From NCBI GenBank assembly GCA_030433125.1, contig JAUIKZ010000060.1, forward strand, positions 1 through 5,288: a stretch of 5,288 nucleotides of DNA, in the 5' to 3' direction. Shown here in pieces: positions 4,781 through 5,288 of the stretch. This DNA is from Alphaproteobacteria bacterium. GTDB lineage: Bacteria; Pseudomonadota; Alphaproteobacteria; UBA6184. The notes under the pieces are model-generated. The model was given only the letters and a program-made list of their open reading frames with translations, was not told where the DNA came from and did not search any database. Positions within the stretch are counted from its first letter, which is position 1. Every line of letters begins with the position of its first letter. The position numbers and the translations under genes were made by a program.

Positions 4781-5288
4781 ATGGCCAACTTACAAATGAA
4801 ACCAACCTCGAAGAACTCTTCTGAGGGCGCTTCCGCCTTTAATAATTCTGAAAAAACCGCCGCCGAAACTCTAGACAAAACAACCCTCATGTACCGCATC
4901 CCCAAAGGGGTTTGGCTGCTGTCGATCGCGAGTATGCTCATTACATTGTCAACTAGTATTATACAAACGGTTATACCGCTCATCGTTATCAATAAAGGCA
5001 ACACCAAAGATCTTGGCTTATTGGAGGGCACGGTTGAATTTGTTTCTTTTCTTTTGCGCTTTTTAACAGGGGTGTTTAGTGATTTTTTTGTATATAGAAA
5101 GCCGTTTGTAGGGGCTGGCTTTTTGTTTTCTACGATTGCTAAAACCTTTATGGTGGTGGCAATTTCCTACCCCATGTTGTTTTTAGGGAAGGTGTTTGAT
5201 CGTATCGGTAACGGCTTACAGGCCGCTCCCCGTGACGCTATGCTAGGTGAGTTTTCACGCAAAGGCTATACGGGCCAAGCTTATGGTT
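4781..5288 (+). CDS. Major facilitator superfamily transporter, N-terminal part (cut by window edge)
   Basis: The frame from ATG 4781 is open to the window end, giving 169 residues. After a polar tail of about 40 residues rich in Ser, Thr, Asn and Glu come hydrophobic segments at about 43-70 (TM1, VWLLSIASMLITLS onward), 78-100 (TM2), 109-128 (TM3) and 129-138 onward (TM4). The TM2-TM3 loop carries the MFS motif A pattern GxxxDxxxxRK, seen as GVFSDFFVYRKP (Gly97, Asp101, Arg106, Lys107). Further on, KVFDRIGNGLQAAPRDAML (137-155) resembles the DRxGKGxRxxPRDA motif of a subfamily of bacterial MFS permeases. It would be an inner-membrane secondary transporter; typical members have 12 helices and about 400 residues, so more than half is missing. 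The substrate cannot be told from this part. It probably has its own promoter and is not firmly part of the tsaD operon. Confidence 0.88.
   Translation, partial: MANLQMKPTSKNSSEGASAFNNSEKTAAETLDKTTLMYRIPKGVWLLSIASMLITLSTSIIQTVIPLIVINKGNTKDLGLLEGTVEFVSFLLRFLTGVFSDFFVYRKPFVGAGFLFSTIAKTFMVVAISYPMLFLGKVFDRIGNGLQAAPRDAMLGEFSRKGYTGQAYG

Noticed and set aside
4729..5031. A 100-codon minus-strand open frame over the transporter start
   Set aside because: The plus-strand frame has MFS helices and motif A here; the minus frame's hydrophobic look is the mirror of membrane-helix codons.
1..5288. CRISPR array, defence system, prophage or transposon
   Set aside because: No spaced direct repeats, transposase, integrase, terminal inverted repeats or nuclease-type genes were seen on either strand.

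Overview
The window looks chromosomal and alphaproteobacterial. The AccD and TsaD proteins carry alphaproteobacterial signature stretches, such as FRDSKRYTDRLRD in AccD and PPPKLCTDNGAMIAWAG in TsaD. The mixed base composition, the scattered single-gene operons and the MFS transporter type would also fit a host-associated lineage such as Rickettsiales or Holosporales, but that finer placement is inference. I see no CRISPR array, tRNA, rRNA, insertion sequence or integrase.

Layout. On the minus strand, reading right to left, accD (498-1343) is followed after 7 bases by a dual-BON-domain lipoprotein resembling DolP/YraP that runs off the left edge (1-490). A 106-base divergent intergenic region (1344-1449) separates accD from a plus-strand run of four tightly packed genes. 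These are a secreted CPHC thioredoxin-fold protein of the TraF/TrbB type (1450-1848), a small cytoplasmic coiled-coil protein with a FliJ/YscO-like profile (1861-2289), a membrane-anchored M23 (LytM-type) murein endopeptidase (2299-3606), and tsaD (3606-4619), whose start overlaps the peptidase stop by one base. A 161-base AT-rich intergenic region follows, holding a probable promoter with a palindrome in its spacer. A major facilitator transporter (4781 onward) then runs off the right edge.

How the genes may work together. AccD commits carbon to fatty acid synthesis, and the lipoprotein probably supports the outer membrane, so the left operon has an envelope theme. The right operon mixes envelope and translation functions: a periplasmic thiol oxidoreductase, an apparently cytoplasmic coiled-coil protein, a peptidoglycan hydrolase and the t6A tRNA-modification enzyme. 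The most testable idea is that the oxidoreductase acts on the peptidase, because the peptidase has exactly two cysteines, both in its periplasmic part. Most of the rest is ordinary housekeeping sequence. The orphan TraF/TrbB-like and FliJ-like genes are the least conventional content.
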